Source of the DNA: Acidobacteriota bacterium
GTDB lineage: Bacteria; Acidobacteriota; Terriglobia; 20CM-2-55-15
NCBI GenBank assembly: GCA_023265365.1
Contig: JAHFTY010000004.1
Coordinates: forward strand, 14,420 to 49,780
Direction: 5' to 3'
DNA: 35,361 nucleotides
The position numbers and the translations under genes are program-made. Shown one piece after another: positions 17,558-25,452 of the stretch (positions are counted from its first letter, which is position 1; the number at the start of each line of letters is the position of its first letter). Below the pieces are notes generated by a model, which saw only the letters and a program-made list of their open reading frames with translations, had not been told where the DNA came from and did no database searches.

Positions 17558-18238
17558 ATGCCTCGAATCGCTCGAGCCGTGATTCCGGAAGTTCCTCATC
17601 ACATCACTCAGCGCGGCGTCCGGCGGATGCCGGTGTTTCTAGACGACGCCGATCGTCGGAGGTATCTGGAACTCCTGCAAGAGAATGCCGAACGCTATGG
17701 GCTCTCGGTTCAAGCCTATTGCGTGATGACCAATCACGTCCACATTGTGGGGGTCCCGGCGGCCAGGGATTCGATGTACCGCGCCCTGCACCGTTGTCAC
17801 GGAATGTATGCGTCGGAATTCAATGTCAAGTATCAGAAAGCCGGACACGTCTGGCAGGCACGGTTCTATTCCTGTGCCCTGGACGACGCGCACTTTTGGG
17901 CGGCAATGCGTTACGTCGAACGAAATCCGGTGCGGGCCGGGATGGTGGAACGCGCAGAAGACTATAGATGGTCCAGCGCCGCCTTTCACTGCGGACGGGC
18001 CGCCGACCCTGTGGTGATGCGGAATAACCAGCCTCAGGGCATGCAGCCGGAGCAGTGGCGCCGGTGGCTGGCCGGAGAAAACGAATCGAACCTGGATGAA
18101 CGAATCCGGGAACGGACGGGAACGGGCCGTCCTTGCGGCGACGATGGCTTCCTGAAAATGGCCGAGCATCTGACCGGACGGAGGTTGGCGCCGACAAAGC
18201 CCGGCCCAAAGCCAAGAGAGCGAGGGGGTCCATCATGA
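17558..18238 (+). CDS. REP-associated tyrosine transposase (RAYT, Y1_Tnp family)
   Basis: A single-strand DNA transposase of the IS200/IS605 Y1 superfamily, thought to move REP palindromes. It has 226 residues from the ATG at 17558 (AGGAG four bases before it), beginning MPRIARAVIPEVPHHITQRG, the classic RAYT start. The HUH metal motif is in YCVMTNHVHIV. The conserved KAGHVWQARFYSC and the helix RYVERNPVRAG follow; the tyrosine in the latter region is the likely nucleophile. The open frame reaches back to 17432 but that extension reads through the REP and has no family match. It is intact. The flanking perfect inverted REP copies are expected substrates. It lies between the cuproenzyme gene and a broken DinB gene. 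Confidence 0.93.
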   Translation: MPRIARAVIPEVPHHITQRGVRRMPVFLDDADRRRYLELLQENAERYGLSVQAYCVMTNHVHIVGVPAARDSMYRALHRCHGMYASEFNVKYQKAGHVWQARFYSCALDDAHFWAAMRYVERNPVRAGMVERAEDYRWSSAAFHCGRAADPVVMRNNQPQGMQPEQWRRWLAGENESNLDERIRERTGTGRPCGDDGFLKMAEHLTGRRLAPTKPGPKPRERGGPS

Positions 18239-18259
18239 CGCAGTCCTGTGGAGTTTGTG

Positions 18260-18279
18260 GAGTTCGGGGACTGTCCCCA
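18260..18279. repeat. Right REP palindrome of the RAYT element
   Basis: GAGTTCGGGGACTGTCCCCA, exact reverse complement of 17433-17452. The sequence right after it reads directly into a DinB-like coding region lacking its start codon. Confidence 0.88.
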
Positions 18280-18732
18280 TTCGACACGCGCTTGCGACAC
18301 TGGCCTATCGCGCGAATCGTGCGATCCGAAATGCGCCGCCGTCGTTTGCGGAGTTTCCGGCAGGCTCTCCGGACCGGACGCCACTGAAAATCCTCTCGCA
18401 CATCAGCGATCTCCTGGACTGGGGCTTGTCCATGGCAAATGGCACGCCCGCATGGCGCGACGCGCCGCCGCAGCCGTGGGACCAGGAAGCCGCGAGATTC
18501 TTCGCGGCTCTGGAGGCGTTCGACCGGCGACTCGCTTCGGAGGAACCCCTGGCTTGTACCTGCGGACCGATTCTTTCAAGGTCCAATCGCGGACGCGCTC
18601 ACGCACGTCGGGCAGCTCGCGATGCTGCGCCGGATGGCGGGATGCGGCGTCGGCGGAGAGAACTACTACGTCGCCCGTATCGAGACCGGGCGTCTTGGCC
18701 CGGACCAGGCGCCACCGGTCAGAGAGTTCTAA
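18279..18732 (+). pseudogene. DinB-like protein gene, start lost at the REP and frameshifted
   Basis: Translation immediately after the right REP gives IRHALATLAYRANRAIRN and then LKILSHISDLLDWGLSMANG, the helical pattern of DinB/YfiT-type four-helix proteins. In this frame the similarity stops near 18557. It resumes one base later with PADRFFQGPIADALTHVGQL and AMLRRMAGCGVGGENYYVAR, ending at the TAA 18730-18732. One extra base at about 18554-18560 explains the shift. No start codon is available except a TTG inside the REP, and the first codon position reads ATT where a start would be expected. Two independent lesions make a functional product very unlikely. The histidines H in SHISD and THVGQ would have been metal ligands in the intact family. 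Confidence 0.75.
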
Positions 18733-18840
18733 ATTCAGGGGCGGGGCGCGTCCACGCTGAGCGCGATTCCTGTCCTGGTTCGGCGCTTCGTCCTACACGC
18801 ACACCTGCGCCTTGAAATCCGCGGGGGTGGCGCTACCGGG

Positions 18841-19830
18841 TCAACGCTTCGGCGGCAGGTATTTCTTATCGATGATCGCGATCACGACGTAGTTGGGATC
18901 GACCATTTCCGTCAGATGGATGCGAGCCGCGACCGACAGGAGTTCGTAGGCGTCCACCCGGTTCAGACCGTAATCTTTTTCGATCCATTTCACGAGTTCG
19001 GATGCCGCGATACGCAGCGCATCGTCGAGCGGACGGGTAACGCCCACCGCCATCAGCGACTCCGCGGTTTCGAACCGCGGCCAGTCGATCGTCTTGCCTT
19101 TGATGATGTCGACCTGAAAGCGGACGCGGGTCGGCACCTCGATCGCGGTTCCGGCCAATTCGCCATCGCCCTGGGCCGCATGCCCGTCACCGACGTACAG
19201 CAATGCGCCCGCAACATTGACCGGCAGGTACAGCGTGTGGCCGACACTGGCTTCGGGTGAATCCATGTTGCCGCCCCACTCGCCGGGAGTTTGGGAGTTC
19301 CGCGATTCGCCTCCCGCCGGCGCTACGCCGACGCAGCCGAGGAAAGGCTTCATCGGGATCTTCGTGGTGAAGTTGGAGTGAATCGCCTTGAAGGTTGCCG
19401 TATTGGAGGCCTTGTCGATGTCGTAGAACCACACGTTCTCCGAAAAATCGGGACTGATCATCGGCGTGAACTTGTTGGTATTCAGGATTCCAAAACCTGG
19501 AGCATTCGCCCCCCAGCCCACGCTGCCTTCGACCTGCAGGTCCAGAATCTTCACGGCTATCGTGTCGCCCGGCTGCGCACCTTCGATGAAGAACGGCCCG
19601 GTCAGCGGGTTGAACCCCTTCGCCTTGCTGAGCGTATCTCCCCGTTTTTGAAGAGCGCCGCCTGCCGCATCCAGCGTGTTCGTTTCCACAATCTCACCGG
19701 CGCGCACACGCGCAACCGGTTCTGCCGGCCCGAAGGTGTATTTCACAGAATTGATCGTCGCTTCGTAACGGACCGGACGGGGCGCTGCCTGGATCAACAC
19801 GAGCGCGCCGAGTAGCCATGTTCCGAGCAT
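18841..19830 (-). CDS. Acetamidase/formamidase family protein, exported
   Basis: Predicted amide hydrolase of the FmdA/AmdA family, releasing ammonia from short amides. From the ATG at 19830 it has 329 residues and a good GGAGG about four bases before the start. MLGTWLLGALVLIQAAPRP is a signal peptide, so this member is probably periplasmic, as in many acidobacterial and planctomycete homologues. Family features: GPFFIEGAQPGDTIAVKILDL, PMKPFLGCVGVAPAGG, EWGGNMDSPEASVGHTLYLP and YVGDGHAAQGDGELAG with the metal-site residues. The open frame extends to 20685 through another gene, which I reject. It follows the purine permease by 80 bp, so a shared nitrogen-scavenging role is possible but unproven. 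Confidence 0.9.
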   Translation of the reverse strand: MLGTWLLGALVLIQAAPRPVRYEATINSVKYTFGPAEPVARVRAGEIVETNTLDAAGGALQKRGDTLSKAKGFNPLTGPFFIEGAQPGDTIAVKILDLQVEGSVGWGANAPGFGILNTNKFTPMISPDFSENVWFYDIDKASNTATFKAIHSNFTTKIPMKPFLGCVGVAPAGGESRNSQTPGEWGGNMDSPEASVGHTLYLPVNVAGALLYVGDGHAAQGDGELAGTAIEVPTRVRFQVDIIKGKTIDWPRFETAESLMAVGVTRPLDDALRIAASELVKWIEKDYGLNRVDAYELLSVAARIHLTEMVDPNYVVIAIIDKKYLPPKR

Positions 19831-19910
19831 AGTCCCTCCATTCGTAGGCCCAACCTTATATACGGTGTCCGGCCCCGGTTTCACCAGCAATCCAGTGACG
19901 GGCCAAAATT

Positions 19911-21239
19911 CTAGAGGGCGATGTAGCGGACGAGAAACAAGGCGGTGAAGAGGACCATCAGCCAATGCAGCTTGCGCCACCGGCCCGAAGTCAGGCACAA
20001 CGCCACGTAGCTGATGAATCCGAAGGCGATGCCATCCGTGATGCTGAACGTGAACGGGATCAGGGCCATCGTGATGAATGCCGGAATGTATTCCAGCGGA
20101 TCGCTCCATTCGATTCGTCCGGCTCCACGCATCATGAAAGCGCCCACAACGATCAACGCGGGCGCCACCGTCGGATAGAGCGTCAGACCGGAAGCCGCCT
20201 TGTACCCTTCGCCGACCATCTGCGCCAGCGGCGCAAAGAACAGCCCGGACAGCATGAGCAGCCCCGTCACCACACTGGCCAGCCCCGTCTTCGCACCCTC
20301 CGCCACGCCCGCCGCGCTTTCGATGTAGCTGACGACCGGTGAATTCCCCAGCAGGCCCGCGATCGATGTGCCGATGGCATCCGCCAGCAGCGCTTCCCGG
20401 GCGCGCGGCAGTTCGCCCTTTCGCATAAAACCGCCCTGCTCCGCTATTCCGATCAGCGAGCCGATGCTGTCGAAGAGATCGAGAAAAAAGAAAATGAAGA
20501 TCACCGGGATGGCGCCGAGTTTGAATGCGCCCAGAACGTCCAGTTTGAACGCGATCGACGCGATCGACGGCGGAGCGCTCACGACGCCGTGAAAGCGCAC
20601 CACGCCGAGCATCAGACCGATGATCGTGCTCGTGAGAATGCCCGCAAGGATGGCGCCCCTCGAGCGGCGGACCAGCAGCGAACACGCCACCATGAGTCCT
20701 GCCCCCGACATCCAGACCGCCGGTTCATGCAGGTTACCGAGTGTGAGCAGCGTTGCCGGATTCGCGGTAACCAGGCCACTCCATTCGAGACCGACCAGCG
20801 TAATGAGCAACCCGATTCCCACCGCGATTCCGCGCTTCAGGGAATCCGGAATCGCATAGACCAGCGCCTCCCGTACTCCCCAGACCGACATGATGAGAAA
20901 CACAATCCCTGAAATGAACACCGCGCCGAGCGCGATCTGCCAGGAGTAGTGCATTCCGGCGACGACCGTGAATGCAAAGAAGAAATTGTGACCCATCGCG
21001 GGCGCCACGGCGATCGGATAGTTGGCGAGGAATGCCATGAGGAAGGTCGACAGAGCGCTGACGATACACGTCGCGGCGAGAACCGCCTGGAAATCCATGC
21101 CGGTTGTCGAGAGAACCGCGGGCTGGACGAAGATGATGTACGACATGGTCATGAACGTCGTCACGCCGGCAAGCACTTCAGTCCGGACCGTCGAGCCGGA
21201 CTCGGTCAGATGAAAAAGCCGGTCGAGCCGCGCATTCAT
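19911..21239 (-). CDS. NCS2-family purine permease (AzgA-like)
   Basis: Inner-membrane proton-linked transporter for hypoxanthine, guanine or adenine. The 442 residues form about 12-14 hydrophobic helices. AzgA-type signatures: the N-terminal ETLAGVTTF-like EVLAGVTTFMTMSYIIFVQP, ANYPIAVAPAMGHNFFFAF in helix 3 (AzgA proteins usually read APGMGLNA, so GHN is a variation), FFFLDLFDSIGSLIGIAEQGG with the substrate-binding aspartate region, and LGNSPVVSYIESAAGVAEGAKTG. Substrate cannot be fixed from sequence; the guanine deaminase at 13562-14824 makes guanine plausible. The start is 9 bp after the stop of the isopropylmalate-type dehydrogenase, same strand. Confidence 0.92.
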   Translation of the reverse strand: MNARLDRLFHLTESGSTVRTEVLAGVTTFMTMSYIIFVQPAVLSTTGMDFQAVLAATCIVSALSTFLMAFLANYPIAVAPAMGHNFFFAFTVVAGMHYSWQIALGAVFISGIVFLIMSVWGVREALVYAIPDSLKRGIAVGIGLLITLVGLEWSGLVTANPATLLTLGNLHEPAVWMSGAGLMVACSLLVRRSRGAILAGILTSTIIGLMLGVVRFHGVVSAPPSIASIAFKLDVLGAFKLGAIPVIFIFFFLDLFDSIGSLIGIAEQGGFMRKGELPRAREALLADAIGTSIAGLLGNSPVVSYIESAAGVAEGAKTGLASVVTGLLMLSGLFFAPLAQMVGEGYKAASGLTLYPTVAPALIVVGAFMMRGAGRIEWSDPLEYIPAFITMALIPFTFSITDGIAFGFISYVALCLTSGRWRKLHWLMVLFTALFLVRYIAL

Positions 21240-21248
21240 GACAGGGGT

Positions 21249-22295
21249 TTACAAATACGAGAGGATGGCGTCGGTGACTTCGCGGGTCCCGAGTTTGCCG
21301 CCGATGTCCGAGGTCGTCTGGTCCGCAGCAACACACTTCGCAACAGCCGACTCGATCGTCCGGGCCGGCTCCGCCAAACCGAGATGTTCGAGCATCATCG
21401 CGGCGGTAAGGATCGAGCCCATCGGATTCGCCACGTTCCTGCCTGCCAGCGGCGGCGCCGAACCGTGGACCGGCTCGAACAAGGAAACTCCCCCGGGATT
21501 GATGTTTCCGGAGGCCGCCATTCCCAAACCGCCCTGCAGCGCGGCCGCGAGATCCGTCACGATATCGCCGAACATATTATTGGTAACGATCACCTCGAAG
21601 TCCGCGGGTTTCAACACCATCAGCAGCGTCAGCGCGTCCACGTACAGATGGCTTGACCGGATGCCCGGATACCGCGCCCCGACGTCTTTGAAAGTCCGCT
21701 GCCACAGATCGCCGGCGAAGCGCATGACGTTCGATTTGTCGCTCATGCACACTTGGCCGCGGCCCTTCGCCTGCGCGTACTCGTAGGCATAGGCGATCAC
21801 GCGCTCGACGCCCTTGCGCGTATGAATCTCCTCCTGCGTTGCGATCTCGTCCGCGGTGCCCTTCTTGAACACGCCGCCCGCATTGACGTAAGCGCCTTCC
21901 GTGTTTTCGCGGATCACGGTGAAGTTCACGTTTTCCACAGCGGCGTTCTTCAATGGGCAGAGTTTTTCGTGCATGAGCACCACGGGCCGGACATTCGCGT
22001 AGAGATCGAGGCCGAAACGCATGCCCAGAAGGATGTCGGCGGCGTGCCGGTTATCGGGAACCCGCGGATCGCCGATGGCTCCGAAGAGAATCGCCGCAAA
22101 GTCGTTCCGCAGCATGTCGAGCGCGCCGGCGGGCAGGGTCACGCCTTCCTGGAGATACTTGTCGGCGCTCCAGTCGAACTCGGTGAATTCAAGACCGGCG
22201 CTGAAGGTGTCGTTGACGCGATGGAGGACGCGCATGCACTCGCGCGTCACGTCCACACCGATCCCGTCGCCGGGAATTACCGCTATGGTTTTCAT
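21249..22295 (-). CDS. Isocitrate/isopropylmalate dehydrogenase family (probably 3-isopropylmalate dehydrogenase)
   Basis: NAD-dependent oxidative decarboxylase of a 2-hydroxy diacid; 348 residues. It starts MKTIAVIPGDGIGVDVTREC. The metal and substrate residues are in YVDALTLLMVLKPADFEVIVTNNMFGDIVTD, and SLFEPVHGSAPPLAGRNVANP is the NAD-binding signature. The substrate loop reads GDPRVPDNRHAADILLGMRFGLDLYANVRPV, unlike the GGPKWD/RPEQGLL loop of classical LeuB; tartrate dehydrogenases have a related GDP loop. I therefore leave the gene symbol open. It sits 4 bp after the TonB receptor stop and 9 bp before the purine permease start on the same strand, and no other leucine genes are in the window. 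Confidence 0.8.
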   Translation of the reverse strand: MKTIAVIPGDGIGVDVTRECMRVLHRVNDTFSAGLEFTEFDWSADKYLQEGVTLPAGALDMLRNDFAAILFGAIGDPRVPDNRHAADILLGMRFGLDLYANVRPVVLMHEKLCPLKNAAVENVNFTVIRENTEGAYVNAGGVFKKGTADEIATQEEIHTRKGVERVIAYAYEYAQAKGRGQVCMSDKSNVMRFAGDLWQRTFKDVGARYPGIRSSHLYVDALTLLMVLKPADFEVIVTNNMFGDIVTDLAAALQGGLGMAASGNINPGGVSLFEPVHGSAPPLAGRNVANPMGSILTAAMMLEHLGLAEPARTIESAVAKCVAADQTTSDIGGKLGTREVTDAILSYL

Positions 22296-22299
22296 TGTT

Positions 22300-25200
22300 C
22301 TAGAAACGGAACTTGACTCCCAACTGGATCTGGCGCGGGTCCGACGCGGAGGTAAAGCCGAGCGGATCCGTCGGGCTCACGTCTTTGCGGGCATCCACCC
22401 GATACGTTGTGAACGTGGTGTTGCCGACAACGTTGTTCACGCCGGAGTAATTCACCCGGTTGAACAGGTTGAACGCCTCGAAGATGCCTTCCAGACCATA
22501 GTGGCGGTCGGGACCAAACGATGCCTGCTTGGCAAGGCGAACGTCGAAGCTCATGTAGTTCGGGCCCATGCCCGTATTGCGTCCCGCTCCGAGGGGCCGG
22601 TCGGTGTTGGCCTGCGTGTCGTTGTTGGCGTCAAAGCCGAGCAGCAGGTTGAACGGATGCCCGCTCGAGTACGTGACGATGGGAGACAGCGTCACGCCGG
22701 AAAGAACCCGTCCCACACCCGACGCCGGATCGAGCGGCGATCCGAACACGCCGCTGACCACAAGCCGGTGCCGCTCATCGAACGACGACAATGAGCGCTC
22801 GGCCCGAAGGTCCAGCTGATTGGCCGGCTGCAGGTCCGTGATGAAATCCGTGGTGTCGTCGATCGCTTTTGAGAACGTGTACGACACCTGAAACTGATAG
22901 TGATCGCTGAAACGCTTCGACACGCTCGTCGCCAGGCCGTGATAAATGGAACCGCCGGACGACTCCGCGATGTTGTCCTGCAGAATCCTCGGATTGATGG
23001 AAGTGAAGGTCGGTCCGAAGGCATTCGTTCCCACCTGCCTCAGGTTCACGTTTCGCGAACGCACCAGCTTCAGCCCGCGGTTTCCGAGATAGTTCAGGCT
23101 GAGATTCATCGTTCCGGCCACTTCACGATCCAGGCCGAAACTGAACTGCTGGCTGTATGGATTCACCACGCCCGCATCCGCTCGCAACAGAACCGGAGGG
23201 GTGACCCCGGGACGGATGCCCAGCGGCGCAATGTCCGCTTCGGTGAGCGATCGCGTGCACGGATAGGGATTCGAGGCCAGGGCCGTGCCCGTGCAGGCCA
23301 CGGCCTTTGCGCGTCCCCACACCTGTGCGGACGTGGCGTTGATCCCGAGTTGGGGCAGGCCTGTCAACGGAACGAACACTTGCGAAATCTGGGTGCCGTC
23401 CAGAACGCGGCCGACGAAAGCGATGGCTTCAAACAACGGCGCAAAGTAAACGCCATATCCGCCGCGCACCACAGTCTTCGCGTCCGGACTGTATGAGAAG
23501 CCCAGGCGGGGGCCGAAATTGTTCTTGTCGCGGTGGATCGGCTTGGGCTGCAACTCGACGTCGTACCGCAATCCCATGTTGAGCGTCAGGTTCGACGCCG
23601 CTTTGAAAGAGTCCTGCACGTAGCCCGAAAACAGGTGATTGGTCAAGGCCGCTTTGGGATTGCCGAAACCCTGCTGGTAAACGATCGGCAAACCGAAGTT
23701 GTACGACTGCAGCGCGCTGATCGGCGCGGACAGGTTCGGAATCAGATCGGCCCGGCCCGCTCCCGCGAGTTGGGCGCCGATGCCGCTGGCGGTTCCGGCC
23801 CCGGCAAAGCTGTCCAGCACGAGACCCAGAGGCACCTGTTCGCCGAAAATGAATCGGCCGCCGAGGAAGACTTCCGTAACGGTGTTGAACGGAATGTAGT
23901 TGTAGTCGCCTCCAAATTTCAGCTCATGCTTGCCGACAACGGCCGTGAAGTTGTCCAGAAACTGGTAACGCTTTTCATTGCGGGTCGACGGCAGGAAGAA
24001 ATCGCGGCCCAGCAGAGCGACGCCGTTGATGTTGATTTCGGGCCCATACGGATCGCGCGGCAGGGTCGCATAGTCGCGATTGGCGTATTGAAAGCGGAAT
24101 TCGTTCACGCGTATCGGACTGAAGAAGTGCGTATCGCCGAAGACGCCCGAGAAATCCTGAATCTGATAATTCGCGCCGCGAGACGGTCCCTTCAAGCCTC
24201 CGAACGCGCCACCCACCGTGTCGATGTCGGAAAAGGTGAATCGGCCGAAAAGCTGGTTCGTCCCGTTCACCGAATGATCGATGCGCAGCGATGCGGTGTT
24301 GTCGTTGTTGCGGAAGGGGAAAGCGCCGCTGTTGGAGCGGAGCAGACGCACGGTGTCCGGGAACAACTGCTCGTTGGTCGTCAATAACGCGCCGAACTGC
24401 GCGGCGATGGTGCGAAGCTGGACGCTGGGGCTTGCGGACATGCCGGCAAGCAGGGCTCGCTGTGACGGGGTCGCCTGGAAAAACTTGTCGTTCTCCAGGA
24501 ACGTTGAAAAACGGGATTCCCGTTGACGCAGTCCTTCATAGGAAAGAAAGATGAAACTGCGATCCCTCTTCAGCGGACCGCCCACCGTGAAGCCCGCCTG
24601 CTGCCTCGAGTACGGCGGATCGATATTCGCGCCGAGCGCGCCGAACGCGAACGGATTGCGCGCATCGAGCGACTGATCGCGGAAAAACGTAAAGACGTTC
24701 CCATGCCACTCGTTGGTTCCGGACTTCGACACGATGTTGATCATGCCCCCGGCGGCGCGGCCGAACTCGGCGGAATAGTTGGACCGGTTGATCTGGAATT
24801 CCTGAACGGCTTCCTGGCTCATGGTCGAACGGACCGCGGCGACGGCGTTGTCGTTGTTGTCGACGCCGTCGATGGTGACGTTGTTCGAGCGGCCGCCCTG
24901 TCCGAGAAAAGAAAGGCCGGAGGTCGGCGCCATCGGCAGGCCGAAGGTGACCAGGCCTTTGCCGTCCGTGACGCCGGGAGTGAGAAGCGAAAAATTGAGA
25001 AAGTTCCGCTCGTTGATGGGAAGGTTCTGGATGCGCTCTTCGGTAATCGTGTCGGACTGCTGCACCTTTTCGGTCTCGATGAGGGCCAGTTCCTCCTGCA
25101 CCACCACTTCCTGTTGAATCGCCGCCGGCTTCAACTGCGCGTCCGCCACGACAGCCTGCCCGACCGTGACCTGAACGGGACGGCGCGTGTAGATCGAAAA

Positions 25201-25452
25201 CCCGGGGACCTCGATCTTCAACTCGTAGGACGCCGGCGGAAGCACCAGGAACCGGAAGCTTCCTTCGGCATCGGATGTGACGGTCCTGGCGACTCCGGTT
25301 TCAATATTCGTTGCGGTGACCTTCGCGTTCGGAATGACGCCACCGGTTACATCGGAGATGGAACCCTTGATGTCGCCCGAGGACATCTGACTTTGAGGGA
25401 AGGCGAACCGGGTCAGGAGCAGCATCAGGAAGACCGCCTTCAGGATACGCAT
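22300..25452 (-). CDS. Oar-like TonB-dependent receptor with carboxypeptidase-regulatory N-terminal domain
   Basis: Outer-membrane protein of 1050 residues. Signal peptide 1-19, then a carboxypeptidase-regulatory-like beta-domain (about 26-105: GDIKGSISDVTGGVIPNAKV, GSFRFLVLPPASYELKIEVPGF). The plug region includes IQNLPINERNFLNFSLLTPGV, RSNNVTIDGVDNND and EFQINRSNYSAEFGRAAGGMINIVSKSG. A long beta-barrel ends GVKFRF with a terminal phenylalanine as used for barrel assembly. The ligand is unknown; such receptors are greatly expanded in Acidobacteriota. The ATG overlaps the stop of the Fur-diiron gene by one base (TAATG), so its translation is probably coupled to that regulator, which makes iron or metal-complex uptake an attractive but unproven role. 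Confidence 0.9.
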   Translation of the reverse strand: MRILKAVFLMLLLTRFAFPQSQMSSGDIKGSISDVTGGVIPNAKVTATNIETGVARTVTSDAEGSFRFLVLPPASYELKIEVPGFSIYTRRPVQVTVGQAVVADAQLKPAAIQQEVVVQEELALIETEKVQQSDTITEERIQNLPINERNFLNFSLLTPGVTDGKGLVTFGLPMAPTSGLSFLGQGGRSNNVTIDGVDNNDNAVAAVRSTMSQEAVQEFQINRSNYSAEFGRAAGGMINIVSKSGTNEWHGNVFTFFRDQSLDARNPFAFGALGANIDPPYSRQQAGFTVGGPLKRDRSFIFLSYEGLRQRESRFSTFLENDKFFQATPSQRALLAGMSASPSVQLRTIAAQFGALLTTNEQLFPDTVRLLRSNSGAFPFRNNDNTASLRIDHSVNGTNQLFGRFTFSDIDTVGGAFGGLKGPSRGANYQIQDFSGVFGDTHFFSPIRVNEFRFQYANRDYATLPRDPYGPEININGVALLGRDFFLPSTRNEKRYQFLDNFTAVVGKHELKFGGDYNYIPFNTVTEVFLGGRFIFGEQVPLGLVLDSFAGAGTASGIGAQLAGAGRADLIPNLSAPISALQSYNFGLPIVYQQGFGNPKAALTNHLFSGYVQDSFKAASNLTLNMGLRYDVELQPKPIHRDKNNFGPRLGFSYSPDAKTVVRGGYGVYFAPLFEAIAFVGRVLDGTQISQVFVPLTGLPQLGINATSAQVWGRAKAVACTGTALASNPYPCTRSLTEADIAPLGIRPGVTPPVLLRADAGVVNPYSQQFSFGLDREVAGTMNLSLNYLGNRGLKLVRSRNVNLRQVGTNAFGPTFTSINPRILQDNIAESSGGSIYHGLATSVSKRFSDHYQFQVSYTFSKAIDDTTDFITDLQPANQLDLRAERSLSSFDERHRLVVSGVFGSPLDPASGVGRVLSGVTLSPIVTYSSGHPFNLLLGFDANNDTQANTDRPLGAGRNTGMGPNYMSFDVRLAKQASFGPDRHYGLEGIFEAFNLFNRVNYSGVNNVVGNTTFTTYRVDARKDVSPTDPLGFTSASDPRQIQLGVKFRF

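Noticed and set aside
18733-18840. FGASSYTHTCALKSAGVAL reading that resembles an RCC1-type repeat
   Set aside because: Only about 20 codons with no flanking repeat or start; too short to call a gene relic.
18841-20685. A 614-codon minus-strand frame suggesting a permease-acetamidase fusion
   Set aside because: The first 285 codons are an off-frame reading of the purine permease. The acetamidase has its own ATG, signal peptide and ribosome site at 19830.
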